Shown: positions 27,434-36,409, numbered from the stretch's first letter. The stretch: DNA of 64,000 nucleotides from Thiohalobacter thiocyanaticus (GCF_002356355.1 NZ_AP018052.1:2232001-2296000); one strand, 5' to 3'. Notes: generated by a model from the sequence alone, not told the origin. Program-made: numbers and translations.

Positions 27434-29368
27434 TCAGTCCTCCACTTGCATAACAATTCGGCCGTGGCTCGTGACCTCGGCGGCGAGACGTTCTGCGAAC
27501 GTCTCCAGGGACATAGTGCCCAGATCCTTGCCGCCGCGGGTACGCACAGCCACGGTACCGGTTTCTGCCTCGCGGTCCCCCACCACCAGGAGGTAGGGCA
27601 CACGCTGCAGTGTGTGCTCGCGGATTTTAAAGCCGATTTTCTCGTTTCTCAAGTCGGAAATGACCCGGATACCCTGATTTTGCAGGAATTCTTCTGCCCG
27701 ATGGACAAAATCCGCCTGCCGGTCGGTGATATTGAGCAAAACCGCCTGCACCGGCGCCAGCCAGGTGGGGAATTTTCCCTCGTAGTGCTCGATCAGGATG
27801 CCGATGAAGCGCTCCAGCGAGCCCAGGATGGCCCGGTGCAGCATCACCGGGACCTGCTTGCTGCCGTCCTCGGCGATATAGGCCGCCCCCAGCCGGGCCG
27901 GCATGGAGAAATCCAGCTGGATGGTGCCCAGCTGCCAGACCCGGCCCAGGCAGTCCTTGAGCGAAAACTCGATCTTGGGACCGTAGAAGGCGCCCTCACC
28001 CGGCTGCAGTTCCCACTCCAGGTGCTTGTGGTTGAGCGCGTCCTCCAGGGCCTGTTCGGCCTTGTCCCACAGGGCGTCCTCGCCGACCCGCTGCTCGGGC
28101 CGGGTGGAGAGCTTGATCAGCACCTCCTCGAAGCCGAAGTCGCGGTAGACCTCGAACAGCAGGTCGATGAAGGCCGAGACCTCCTCCAGGATCTGCCCCT
28201 CGGTGCAGAAGATGTGGGCGTCGTCCTGGACGAAGCCACGCACCCGCATCAGGCCGTGCAGGGTGCCGGAGGGCTCGTTGCGGTGGCAGGAACCGAACTC
28301 GGCCAGGCGCAGCGGCAGGTCGCGGTAGCTCTTCAGCCCGTGGTTGTAGATCTGGATGTGGGCCGGGCAGTTCATCGGCTTGACCGCGTAGTCGCGGTTC
28401 TCCGAATGGGTGGTGAACATCATGTCCTGGAACTTCTCCCAGTGCCCGGACTTCTCCCACAGCGTGCGGTCGATCACCGAGGGGGTGTGCACCTCCTGGT
28501 AGCCGTGGCGGCGCAGCTTGTCGCGGATATAGTCCTGGATGCCCAGATACACCTGCCAGCCGCGGTCGTGCCAGAACACCATGCCCGGCGCTTCTTCCTG
28601 GGTATGGAACAGGTCCATGGCCTTGCCCAGTTTGCGGTGGTCGCGCTTCTCGGCCTCCTCCAGCCGCTTGAGATAGGCCTTGAGTTCCTTCTTGTCGCGC
28701 CAGGCGGTGCCGTAGATGCGCTGCAGCATCTCGTTGTCCGAGTCGCCGCGCCAGTAGGCGCCGGCCAGTTTCATCAGCTTGAAACCCTGACCGAGCCTGC
28801 CGGTGCTGGGCAGGTGCGGACCGCGGCAGACATCGAACCAGTCGCCCTGGCGATAGACCGAGATGGCCTCGTCCCCGGGAATGGCCCGGATGATCTCGGC
28901 CTTGTAGGTCTCGCCGATGGATTCGAAGGTGCGGATGGCCTCGTCGCGGTCCCAGACCTCGCGCTGGATGGGCAGGTCGCGCTTGACGATCTCCTGCATC
29001 CGCGCCTCGATCTGCTTGAGGTCCTCGGGGGTGAAGGGCTCGTCGCGGGCGAAGTCGTAGTAGAAGCCGTCCTCGATGGCCGGACCGATGGTGACCTGGG
29101 TGCCGGGATAGAGCTCCTGCACCGCCTGGGCCATGACATGGGCGGCATCGTGGCGCAGCAGTTCCAGGGCGTCCTCGTCCCGGCTGGTGACGATGGCCAG
29201 TTCGGCGTCCTGGTCTATAGTGTGACTGAGATCGACCATGCGGCCTTCGACCCTGCCGGCCAGGGCGGCCCTGGCCAGACCGGGGCCGATGTCGGCGGCG
29301 ACGTCCCCGACGGTCACCGGGTGCTCGTAACTGCGCTGACTGCCATCGGGAAGGGTGATCGTGGGCAT
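27434..29368 (-). CDS. thrS: Threonyl-tRNA synthetase
   Basis: Class II synthetase of 644 residues. Order: TGS domain ([20 protein letters not shown]), editing domain with [16 protein letters not shown] and the SAD region, catalytic core with [42 protein letters not shown] and VQDDAHIF, then the C-terminal anticodon-binding domain. The frame is open upstream through tRNA-Val, but ATG 29368 gives the normal start. Its stop is three bases from the infC start, so the two genes are coupled. Confidence 0.97.
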   Translation of the reverse strand: MPTITLPDGSQRSYEHPVTVGDVAADIGPGLARAALAGRVEGRMVDLSHTIDQDAELAIVTSRDEDALELLRHDAAHVMAQAVQELYPGTQVTIGPAIEDGFYYDFARDEPFTPEDLKQIEARMQEIVKRDLPIQREVWDRDEAIRTFESIGETYKAEIIRAIPGDEAISVYRQGDWFDVCRGPHLPSTGRLGQGFKLMKLAGAYWRGDSDNEMLQRIYGTAWRDKKELKAYLKRLEEAEKRDHRKLGKAMDLFHTQEEAPGMVFWHDRGWQVYLGIQDYIRDKLRRHGYQEVHTPSVIDRTLWEKSGHWEKFQDMMFTTHSENRDYAVKPMNCPAHIQIYNHGLKSYRDLPLRLAEFGSCHRNEPSGTLHGLMRVRGFVQDDAHIFCTEGQILEEVSAFIDLLFEVYRDFGFEEVLIKLSTRPEQRVGEDALWDKAEQALEDALNHKHLEWELQPGEGAFYGPKIEFSLKDCLGRVWQLGTIQLDFSMPARLGAAYIAEDGSKQVPVMLHRAILGSLERFIGILIEHYEGKFPTWLAPVQAVLLNITDRQADFVHRAEEFLQNQGIRVISDLRNEKIGFKIREHTLQRVPYLLVVGDREAETGTVAVRTRGGKDLGTMSLETFAERLAAEVTSHGRIVMQVED

Positions 29369-29428
29369 GCTGCTCTCCAGTGGTGACCGATACGAGGGGC
29401 CACATGATTTGTGTATGGCTGAAAGTAT

Positions 29429-29459
29429 AAAAAGGGGACAGACCGGGCATCTGTCCCCT
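29429..29459 (-). terminator. Rho-independent terminator after tRNA-Val
   Basis: On the minus strand, stem GGGGACAGA with TCTGTCCCC and loop TGCCCGG, followed by TTTTTATA. It separates the tRNA from thrS. Confidence 0.85.
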
Positions 29460-29473
29460 GTTCGATCAGGATT

Positions 29474-29550
29474 TGGTAGGCGCGATTGGACTCGAACCAA
29501 CGACCCCCACCATGTCAAGGTGGTGCTCTAACCAACTGAGCTACGCGCCT
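29474..29550 (-). tRNA. tRNA-Val (anticodon GAC)
   Basis: 77 bases including encoded CCA. The acceptor AGGCGCG pairs with CGCGCCT, the D arm is GCTC-AGTTGGTTA-GAGC, and the anticodon loop TTGACAT carries GAC. A terminator follows. Confidence 0.96.
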
Positions 29551-29688
29551 GTCGAGCGCGCATACTCTACAGGAAGCCGCGGCAAAATCCAATACAAAAT
29601 GGCCCGCGAATAAGGACCTTGCCCGTTTCCGTCCGCAGACGAGAGAAAAAACCGGCCCGGGCTTGCGAACCCGGATTTCATGAACTTT

Positions 29689-29707
29689 ACTTAGACCAAT
29701 TCTAAGT
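29689..29707. promoter_or_regulatory. Candidate operator palindrome upstream of the peroxidase operon
   Basis: Perfect 7-base inverted repeat ACTTAGA-CCAAT-TCTAAGT. Read as TTAGACC-A-ATTCTAA it has the 7-1-7 layout of Fur/PerR-type boxes, though the match is partial. It lies 71 bases before the peroxidase start. Confidence 0.45.
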
Positions 29708-29718
29708 TGCGGTCTGAG

Positions 29719-29740
29719 CAGCCGCCGGAGGAGGCGGCTG
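29719..29740 (+). promoter_or_regulatory. Leader hairpin of the peroxidase operon
   Basis: Perfect 8-bp stem CAGCCGCC/GGCGGCTG with the loop GGAGGA, a Shine-Dalgarno-like sequence held in the loop. The actual ribosome-binding site AGGAGG is at 29763-29768. Confidence 0.6.
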
Positions 29741-29777
29741 TGGACCCGTCGCAACAATAACCAAGGAGGACAATGCC

Positions 29778-30917
29778 ATGCTTCAGAAGCTACCCACTGT
29801 CGGCGCCCTGAGCCTGGCCCTGTTGTGCGGTCCGCTGCCCGCGCTCGGGGACACACCGCTGGGCCTGCCCCCGGTGCCCATTCCGGCCGACAATCCGCAG
29901 ACGCCGGCCAAGATCGAACTGGGCGACCGGCTGTTCAACGATGTGCGCTTCAGCGCCGACGGCAAGGTCAGCTGCGCCACCTGCCACGACCCGTCCAAGG
30001 CCTTCACCGACAACAAACCGGTCTCGGAAGGCTTCAAGGGCCTGAGGGGCACCCGCAACGCCCCCACGGTCATCAACGCCGCCTACATGGAAACCCAGTT
30101 CTGGGACGGCCGCGAGCCGAGTCTGGAGGCGCAGTCCCTGCAGCCCCCCATCAACCCGGTCGAGGGCGGACTGGAGAACCATGACCCGATCCTGAAGACC
30201 ATCCGCAACGACCCGCAGTACGTTCAGGCCTTCCGCGAGGTGTTCCAGGTGAGCCCGGACGAGATCACCATGGATCATGTCGCCAAGGCCATCGCCAGCT
30301 TCGAACGCACCCGGATCGCCGGCAACTCGCCCTTCGACCGCTGGTACTTCGGCGGTGAGGAAGACGCCATGACCGAGGCCCAGATCCGCGGCTTCCAGGT
30401 CTTCGTCGGCCAGGGGCGGTGCGTGTCCTGCCACCAGGTCGAGCAGACCCAGGCCCTGTTCACCGACAACCGTTTCCACAACATCGGCGTCGGCTTCAAG
30501 AACATTCAGGGCCGGGTTGCCGGGATCGCCGAGCAGTTCCTCCAGGCCAAGGCCGAGGGCGCGGACGTGGACAAGACCGTGCTGACCGATCCGGACGCCT
30601 CGGAACTGGGCCGCTTCGCTGTCAGCGAGGACATGACCGACGTGGCCGCCTTCAAGACCCCGACCCTGCGCAACATCGAACTCACCGCGCCCTACATGCA
30701 TGACGGCAGCCAGGAGACCCTGGAGGACATGGTCGAGTTCTACAACAACGGCGGCCGGGTGAATCCCGACGATCCGGTCTCGCCCTTCCTCAGCGGCGGC
30801 ATCCGTCCGCTCGACCTGTCCGATCAGCAGAAGGAGGACCTGATCGCCTTCCTCAAGGCGCTGACCAGTCCCAGCGTCGCCGCCGCCACCAAGTCCGCCG
30901 CCAATAACGCACAGTAA
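29778..30917 (+). CDS. Di-heme cytochrome c peroxidase (MauG/CcpA family)
   Basis: Periplasmic enzyme of 379 residues reducing hydrogen peroxide with electrons from small cytochromes. A signal peptide ends near PALG-DTP (residue 24). The two heme-binding sites are CATCH (66-70, peroxidatic domain) and CVSCH (215-219, electron-transfer domain). The blocks RNAPTVINAAYMETQFWDGR and FKTPTLRNIELTAPYMHDGS are family hallmarks. AGGAGG precedes the ATG by nine bases. It heads an operon with a Tat-exported metallophosphoesterase (14-base gap) and a cytochrome c. It could also act as a MauG-like oxidant of an unknown partner. Confidence 0.93.
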   Translation: MLQKLPTVGALSLALLCGPLPALGDTPLGLPPVPIPADNPQTPAKIELGDRLFNDVRFSADGKVSCATCHDPSKAFTDNKPVSEGFKGLRGTRNAPTVINAAYMETQFWDGREPSLEAQSLQPPINPVEGGLENHDPILKTIRNDPQYVQAFREVFQVSPDEITMDHVAKAIASFERTRIAGNSPFDRWYFGGEEDAMTEAQIRGFQVFVGQGRCVSCHQVEQTQALFTDNRFHNIGVGFKNIQGRVAGIAEQFLQAKAEGADVDKTVLTDPDASELGRFAVSEDMTDVAAFKTPTLRNIELTAPYMHDGSQETLEDMVEFYNNGGRVNPDDPVSPFLSGGIRPLDLSDQQKEDLIAFLKALTSPSVAAATKSAANNAQ

Positions 30918-30931
30918 GGAGGGAACGCAGC

Positions 30932-32002
30932 ATGAGCATGAAACGACGGGACTTTCTCAAGACCGGCGGCGCCCTGCTGGCCGCCGGCAGTCTGCCGCTG
31001 AGCCTGGTCGAAGTCGCCTTCGGCAAGGAATCGCCGCAGAACTTCACCTTCGCCTTCATTTCCGATTCGCACATCACCCACATCAAGGGCAACGAATTCG
31101 TGCGCAACTGGGACATGGGCCTCAAGCGTGCCATTGCCGAGGCCAACCTGATGACGCCGCGCCCGGATTTCATCATCTACGGCGGCGACATCGCCCAGCT
31201 CGGTACAAAGGAGGAGATCGACCACGGGCTGGAACTGATGGGCGCGCTGCGCGGCAAGGTGCACTATGTCATGGGCGAGCACGACTACTACGTGGATCTG
31301 GGCGACTACTGGCGCAAACAGCTCGGCCCGGACTATTACAGCTTCGATCACAAGGGCGTGCACTTCGTGGTGCTGAACAGCATCGTGACCTACGACGAGT
31401 GGACCCACCAGGACTGGGACAGCCCGATGGCCCGCATGAAGGAGATGGCGCGGCTGGACAACCCCAACGGCTCGCCCTTCATGGTCGGCCCGACCCAGCG
31501 CGAATGGCTGCGCAAGGACCTGGAGAAGGTCGACCGGGACACGCCCATCGTGGTGCTGTCGCACTCGCCGCTGCAGAAGATCTACAAGGGCTGGAACTTC
31601 TGGACCGACGATGCCGAGGAGGTTCAGGCCCTGCTCAAGCCGTTCAATAAGGTCACCGTGCTGTACGGCCATGTGCACCAGATCCAGTACAACCAGATCG
31701 GCAACATCAGTTTCCACGCCGTCATGGCCACCGCCTGGCCCTGGCCCTACCCCTCAACCTACAGCCAGGAAGCCAGCCATCTGCCCAAGCTGACAGTGGA
31801 GATGAACCGGGCCGACCCCTTCTTCGAACGCGATGCCACCGGCTGGCAGTTCATCAACATGGACAGCGGCAATATCGATGTGCACTACACCCTGCCGGAC
31901 AACAGCAACCGGGTCGTCGCCTTCAACGAGGACAAGGGCCATCCGGAGGATACGAAGTATCAGGCCGAGGGCAACCAGATCCCGCCGCAGGAACACTATT
32001 GA
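30932..32002 (+). CDS. Tat-exported calcineurin-like metallophosphoesterase
   Basis: Protein of 356 residues. The N-terminus has a twin-arginine signal RRDFLK (5-10) with a hydrophobic stretch and cleavage near residue 31, so it is exported folded to the periplasm. Metallophosphoesterase ligands are Asp45 and His47 (SDSH), Asp86 (GGDIA), GEHD at 115-118, His211 (LSHSP) and GHVH at 246-249. The usual bridging Asn of GNH[DE] is Glu116 here. Substrate unknown; the CpdA-like fold alone does not imply cyclic nucleotide activity outside the cytoplasm. It lies between two cytochrome genes. Confidence 0.88.
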   Translation: MSMKRRDFLKTGGALLAAGSLPLSLVEVAFGKESPQNFTFAFISDSHITHIKGNEFVRNWDMGLKRAIAEANLMTPRPDFIIYGGDIAQLGTKEEIDHGLELMGALRGKVHYVMGEHDYYVDLGDYWRKQLGPDYYSFDHKGVHFVVLNSIVTYDEWTHQDWDSPMARMKEMARLDNPNGSPFMVGPTQREWLRKDLEKVDRDTPIVVLSHSPLQKIYKGWNFWTDDAEEVQALLKPFNKVTVLYGHVHQIQYNQIGNISFHAVMATAWPWPYPSTYSQEASHLPKLTVEMNRADPFFERDATGWQFINMDSGNIDVHYTLPDNSNRVVAFNEDKGHPEDTKYQAEGNQIPPQEHY

Positions 32003-32022
32003 GCATCGAAGGGAGAACAATC

Positions 32023-32430
32023 ATGCTGACACGCATTACCAAGGCAGTCCTGTGCGCCGGGGCGCTCACGCTCGCGCAGCCGGCGGTCCAGGCCGACGAG
32101 TTCACCGAAGAGGACCTCAAGAGCTGGGAGGAACAGTTCATGACCGTGGTCGACCGCGGCAGCAAGCTGTTCCACGGCGGCCTGGAGAGCAAGAATACGG
32201 TCTCCTGCGACCAGTGCCATCCCAACGCCACCAACACCCACCCGGAGACCTACCCCAAGTTCCAGCAGCAGTTGGGCAAGGTGGCGGTGCTGTCGGAGAT
32301 GATCAACTGGTGCATCGAGAACCCGCTGGAGACCGAACCGCTGGCGCTGGACGACCCGCGCATGACGGCGCTGCAGGCCTACATCACCTGGGAACGGCGG
32401 GGTGTGAAGCTGGCACCGGGCAAGCATTGA
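32023..32430 (+). CDS. Small periplasmic c-type cytochrome
   Basis: Monoheme cytochrome of 135 residues. The signal peptide ends near AVQA-DEF (residue 24), the heme motif CDQCH is at 62-66, and Met114 in DDPRMTALQAYI is the probable sixth ligand. The C-terminal helix LQAYITWERRG resembles SoxX/SoxA-type class I cytochromes, but I cannot assign a named family. The start is ATG 32023 after AAGGGAG; an in-frame ATG at 31999 overlaps the upstream gene and lacks a signal peptide. It probably donates electrons to the peroxidase of the same operon (inference). Confidence 0.85.
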   Translation: MLTRITKAVLCAGALTLAQPAVQADEFTEEDLKSWEEQFMTVVDRGSKLFHGGLESKNTVSCDQCHPNATNTHPETYPKFQQQLGKVAVLSEMINWCIENPLETEPLALDDPRMTALQAYITWERRGVKLAPGKH

Positions 32431-32491
32431 CAACAATCAAGAGCAAGAGCGCCACGGAATACACGGAAAGCACGGACAAGTTAAAATAGCC

Positions 32492-32528
32492 GCACGTCGG
32501 GTTACGCCCTTCGGGCTTACCCGACCTG
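32492..32528. repeat. Family B half copy, copy 6
   Basis: A single hairpin: GTCGGGTTACGCCC with GGGCTTACCCGAC, nested in family F. Confidence 0.8.
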
Positions 32529-32557
32529 CGGCTTGCGGTCCAGTAGGCACCTGATTT

Positions 32558-32652
32558 CCGTCATCCCCGTACCGGCCTGCGCCGGCACAGGCTCCGGCGG
32601 GGATCCAGATATCGCCGCGGTCACTGGATCCCGGATTGCGCCGGGATGACGA
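32558..32652. repeat. Family D inverted repeat, copy 4
   Basis: CCGTCATCCCCG and CCGGGATGACG arms. The left hairpin loop carries an extra GCCGGCACAGGCTCCGGC stretch, also found in the copy at 61757. Confidence 0.85.
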
Positions 32653-32662
32653 GGGTAGGCGT

Positions 32663-32744
32663 GTAGGATGGGTGGAGGCGCTTGCGCCGCAACCCATCAC
32701 TCTGCCGGGCAATGATGGGTTTCGCTGTGCTTCACCCATCCTAC
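32663..32744. repeat. Family A inverted repeat, copy 11
   Basis: Full copy with intact GTAGGATGGGT arms, nested in family F. Confidence 0.9.
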
Positions 32745-32769
32745 GCTACTACGCGCCTCGCAATGACGA
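32745..32769. repeat. Family C right-arm fragment
   Basis: Reads GCTACTACGCGCCTCGCAAT then GACGA, matching only the right end of family C. Confidence 0.6.
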
Positions 32770-32785
32770 ATGAATCAGAAATTCC

Positions 32786-32864
32786 GTAGGTCGGGTTAGC
32801 GCAGCGTAACCCGACATTCCCCGCAGCGAGCGTCGGGTTACGCCCTCGGGCTAACCCGACCTAC
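32786..32864. repeat. Family B inverted repeat, copy 7
   Basis: Full copy with GTAGGTCGGGTTA and TAACCCGACCTAC arms, nested in family F. Confidence 0.92.
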
Positions 32865-32940
32865 GGCTCTGACCCCAATCCTTTGTGTATTTTTCCGTGC
32901 TTTCCGTGTTTTCCGTGGCGCTCTTGAACTTGATCCTGCC

Positions 32941-34971
32941 TCACCCCGTTGCCGCATCATGCAGGCCCACCCCCAGTTCGGCCTGGCGGATGTGCTCGAT
33001 CTCGTCGCGCAGCCGCGCGGCCTCCTCGAACTCCAGGTTGCGGGCGTGCTCGTGCATCTGCTGTTCGAGTTGTTTGATCCGGCGCTGGCGCTGCTCGGGT
33101 GACATGCGGCCGTATTCCAGCTGCTCTTCGGCCACCGCGGCGAAACGCCCGGCGGGGATCGGCGCATCGGGGCTGGCGCCTTCCATGATGTCGGCCACCG
33201 CCTTGCGGATGGACTGGGGCGTGATGCCGTGCTCCTCGTTGAAGGCCACCTGCTTGGCGCGGCGGCGCTCGGTCTCGCCGATGGCGCGCTCCATCGAGCC
33301 GGTGATGCTGTCGGCATAGAGAATGGCCTTGCCGTGCAGGTTGCGCGCCGCCCGGCCGATGGTCTGGATCAGGGAGCGGTCCGAGCGCAGGAAGCCCTCC
33401 TTGTCGGCGTCCAGGATCGCCACCAGCGACACCTCGGGGATGTCCAGGCCCTCGCGCAGCAGGTTGATCCCCACCAGCACGTCGAAGGCGCCCAGGCGCA
33501 GGTCGCGGATAATCTCCACCCGCTCCACCGTGTCGATGTCCGAGTGCAGATAGCGCACCCGCACCCCGTTCTCGGCCAGGTACTCGGTCAGGTCCTCGGC
33601 CATGCGCTTGGTCAGGGTGGTGACCAGCACCCGCTCGTCTGCCTCAGCCCGTAATTTCGCCTCGGACAGCAGGTCGTCGACCTGGGCGGCCACCGGGCGG
33701 ATCTCGATTTCGGGATCGACCAGCCCGGTCGGGCGCACCACCTGCTCGACCACCTGGCCGGCATGCTCCGACTCGTAGGGCCCGGGGGTGGCGGAGACGA
33801 AGATGCCCTGCGGGGCCAGGCGCTCGAACTCGTCGAAGCGCAGTGGCCGGTTGTCCAGCGCCGACGGCAGGCGGAAACCGTATTCCACCAGGGTCTCCTT
33901 GCGCGAGCGATCGCCCTTGTACATGCCGCCGATCTGGGGAATGGTCACGTGCGACTCGTCGATCACCAGCAGGGCGTCCGGCGGCAGATAGTCGAACAGG
34001 GTCGGCGGCGGCTCGCCCGGCGCCCGACCGGAGAGGTAGCGCGAGTAGTTCTCGATGCCGTTGCAGTAGCCGAGTTCGGCCATCATCTCCAGGTCGAACT
34101 GGGTGCGCTGCTCCAGGCGCTGGGCCTCGACCAGCTTGTTGTTGTCATAGAGTTGTTTCAGCCGCTCCCTGAGCTCCGCCTTGATGCCGTCGATGGCGTC
34201 CAGGATGGTCTGGCGCGGGGTGACATAGTGGGTCTTGGGGTAGATGGTCACCCGGGGCACCCGGTTGAGCACCTCTCCGGTGAGCGGGTCGAACCAGGCC
34301 AGGCTCTCGATCTCGTCATCGAACAACTCTATGCGCACGGCGTCGCGCTCGGACTCGGCCGGGAAGATGTCGATCACCTCGCCGCGGGCGCGGTAGGTGC
34401 CGCGCTGCAGCTCGACGTCGTTGCGGGTGTACTGCAGCTCGGCCAGCCGGCGCAGCACCTGGCGCTGGTCGATACGGTCGCCGCGCACCAGGTGCAGCAT
34501 CATGCTCAGGTAGGACTGGGGATCGCCCAGGCCGTAGATGGAGGAGACCGAGGCCACGATGATGGTGTCGCGCCGCTCCAGCAGCGCCTTGGTGGCCGAC
34601 AGGCGCATCTGCTCGATGTGCTCGTTGACCGAGGCGTCCTTCTCGATGAAGGTGTCCGAGGCCGGGACGTAGGCCTCGGGCTGGTAGTAGTCGTAGTAGG
34701 AGACGAAGTACTCCACCGCGTTGCGGGGGAAGAATTCACGGAACTCACCATAGAGTTGGGCCGCCAGGGTCTTGTTCGGGGCCAGCACGATGGTCGGCCG
34801 CTGGATGCGCTGCACGACGTTGGCGATGGTGAAGGTCTTGCCCGAGCCGGTCACCCCCAGCAGGGTCTGGTGGGCCAGGCCGCTGTCCAGGCCCTCGACC
34901 AGCGCCTCGATGGCCGCGGGCTGGTCCCCGGCCGGCTGCATGTGGCTGGCAAGTTCGAATTCACGCGTCAT
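32941..34971 (-). CDS. uvrB: UvrABC excision nuclease subunit B
   Basis: DNA repair helicase-like protein of 676 residues that verifies lesions after UvrA loading. Walker A is [15 protein letters not shown] (about 39-53). The beta-hairpin region contains [16 protein letters not shown]. The helicase blocks are [12 protein letters not shown] and [20 protein letters not shown], and the C-terminal UVR (UvrC-binding) domain is [18 protein letters not shown]. Length equals E. coli UvrB (673). No LexA box was recognised upstream. It converges with the redox operon and is divergent from the aminotransferase gene. Confidence 0.97.
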   Translation of the reverse strand: MTREFELASHMQPAGDQPAAIEALVEGLDSGLAHQTLLGVTGSGKTFTIANVVQRIQRPTIVLAPNKTLAAQLYGEFREFFPRNAVEYFVSYYDYYQPEAYVPASDTFIEKDASVNEHIEQMRLSATKALLERRDTIIVASVSSIYGLGDPQSYLSMMLHLVRGDRIDQRQVLRRLAELQYTRNDVELQRGTYRARGEVIDIFPAESERDAVRIELFDDEIESLAWFDPLTGEVLNRVPRVTIYPKTHYVTPRQTILDAIDGIKAELRERLKQLYDNNKLVEAQRLEQRTQFDLEMMAELGYCNGIENYSRYLSGRAPGEPPPTLFDYLPPDALLVIDESHVTIPQIGGMYKGDRSRKETLVEYGFRLPSALDNRPLRFDEFERLAPQGIFVSATPGPYESEHAGQVVEQVVRPTGLVDPEIEIRPVAAQVDDLLSEAKLRAEADERVLVTTLTKRMAEDLTEYLAENGVRVRYLHSDIDTVERVEIIRDLRLGAFDVLVGINLLREGLDIPEVSLVAILDADKEGFLRSDRSLIQTIGRAARNLHGKAILYADSITGSMERAIGETERRRAKQVAFNEEHGITPQSIRKAVADIMEGASPDAPIPAGRFAAVAEEQLEYGRMSPEQRQRRIKQLEQQMHEHARNLEFEEAARLRDEIEHIRQAELGVGLHDAATG

Positions 34972-35142
34972 GGGTTGATGTATCCATTGGTGTCACCCCC
35001 TCGCAGGCGGGGATGACGGAAAACGGGGCCCGGCTGGATCGCACTTCCGGTGACCTCCAGCCGCCGGCCCGCCAAACAGGAACTGGTCTGAAGATACCGG
35101 CTTTCGCGTGCATGTTGTGGACTTTTCAGTGCAATTGTCAGG

Positions 35143-35171
35143 TTAACAGGCCCTCACAATTACAGTATGAT
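35143..35171 (+). promoter_or_regulatory. Sigma70-type promoter of the aminotransferase gene
   Basis: TTAACA (35143-35148), a 17-base spacer, then TATGAT (35166-35171). Transcription would start near 35178, about 40 bases before the TTG start, which excludes upstream ATG codons from the mRNA. Confidence 0.7.
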
Positions 35172-35216
35172 GTCAGGCCGGTCTGGCACTCAATCTCAAG
35201 CTCACAGGAACCGGCT

Positions 35217-36404
35217 TTGGCTACTTTAACACTTTCCCAGCGGGTCTCGCGCGTCAAACCCTCCCCCACCCTGGCCGTCACCGCCCGCGCCGCCGAGATG
35301 CGTGCGGCCGGCCGCGACGTCATCGGCCTGGGTGCCGGCGAACCGGATTTCGACACCCCCGACCACATCAAGGAAGCCGCCATTGCGGCCATCCGGGCCG
35401 GCGCGACCCGCTACACCGCGGTCGACGGCACCCCGGAACTGAAGCAGGCGGTGATCGACAAGTTCCAGCGCGAAAACGGCCTGGACTATGCGCCCGACCA
35501 GATCCTGGTCTCCTGCGGCGGCAAGCAGAGCTTCTTCAACCTGGCCCAGGCCCTGCTCAACACCGGCGACGAGGTCATCATCCCCTCGCCCTACTGGGTC
35601 TCCTACCCGGACATGGTGCTGCTGGCCGACGGCAACCCGGTGATCGTGGATGCCGGCATCGAGCAGGGTTTCAAGGTCCTGCCCGAACAGCTGGAAGCGG
35701 CCATCACCCCGCGCACCCGGCTGGTGGTGATCAACAGCCCCTCCAACCCCACCGGCATGGCCTACGACCGGGCCGAACTGGAGGCGCTGGGCGAGGTGCT
35801 GCGCCGCCATCCGCAGGTGCTGATCGCTACCGACGACATGTACGAGCACATCCGCTGGGCGGACGAACCCTTCGTCAACATCGTCAACGCCTGCCCGGAC
35901 CTGTATGAGCGCACCATCGTCCTCAACGGGGTGTCCAAGGCCTACGCGATGACCGGCTGGCGCATCGGCTATGCCGGCGGCCCGGCCCCGCTGATCCAGG
36001 CGATGAAGAAGATCCAGTCCCAGAGCACTTCCAACCCGGCCGCGGTCTCCCAGGCCGCGGCCTGTGCGGCGCTCAACGGCGACCAGGCCTGTATCGCCAC
36101 CATGCGCAAGGCCTTCAAACAGCGTCACGACTACCTGGTTGCCGCTCTGGACGCCCTGCCCGGCGTGCAGTGCCTGCCCGGCCACGGCACCTTCTACGCC
36201 TTCCCCGATATGCAGGGACTGATCGACGCCCGCAGCGATGTGCACACCGACATCGAACTGGCCGAGAAGCTGATCGAGGAAGTCAACGTGGCACTGGTAC
36301 CCGGCTCGGCCTTCGGCGCGCCGGGCTACATGCGGCTGTCGTTTGCCACCTCGCTGGAGACGCTGCAGGAGGCGATCCGGCGGATCAGTCAGTTTCTGGA
36401 ATAA
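35217..36404 (+). CDS. Aspartate-type class I aminotransferase, TTG start
   Basis: Pyridoxal-phosphate enzyme of 395 residues of the Ib aspartate (or aspartate/prephenate) aminotransferase group, cytoplasmic. Blocks are LSQRVSRVKPSPTLAVTARA, VIGLGAGEPDFDTPDHIK, INSPSNPTGMAYDRAEL and the lysine motif LNGVSKAYAMTGWRIGYAGG. The frame is open from 35013, but that stretch does not look like protein and precedes the promoter. TTG 35217 with AGGAA seven bases before gives the typical N-terminus. In Pseudomonas aeruginosa a homologous aminotransferase and uvrB border the O-antigen locus in the same way. Confidence 0.92.
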   Translation: MATLTLSQRVSRVKPSPTLAVTARAAEMRAAGRDVIGLGAGEPDFDTPDHIKEAAIAAIRAGATRYTAVDGTPELKQAVIDKFQRENGLDYAPDQILVSCGGKQSFFNLAQALLNTGDEVIIPSPYWVSYPDMVLLADGNPVIVDAGIEQGFKVLPEQLEAAITPRTRLVVINSPSNPTGMAYDRAELEALGEVLRRHPQVLIATDDMYEHIRWADEPFVNIVNACPDLYERTIVLNGVSKAYAMTGWRIGYAGGPAPLIQAMKKIQSQSTSNPAAVSQAAACAALNGDQACIATMRKAFKQRHDYLVAALDALPGVQCLPGHGTFYAFPDMQGLIDARSDVHTDIELAEKLIEEVNVALVPGSAFGAPGYMRLSFATSLETLQEAIRRISQFLE

Positions 36405-36409
36405 GGCAA

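Larger units (their letters stand above)
32441..32935. repeat. Family F long-armed inverted repeat, copy 1, with five nested repeats
   Basis: The left arm GCGCCACGGAATACACGG then AAAGCACGG (32452-32480) and the right arm with its complement (32893-32925) enclose family B half (32492-32528), D (32558-32652), A (32663-32744), C half (32745-32769) and B (32786-32864). No gene is seen in this 510-base gap. It lies between the cytochrome gene and uvrB, which converge here. Confidence 0.85.

Noticed and set aside
29369-29518. N-terminal extension of thrS by 50 codons
   Set aside because: This stretch includes the tRNA-Val 3' end and its terminator. MPTITLPDG at 29368 is the standard start.
35013-35216. 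N-terminal extension of the aminotransferase by 68 codons
   Set aside because: The sequence lies upstream of a good promoter and includes GC-poor non-protein-like residues. Homology begins at TTG 35217.
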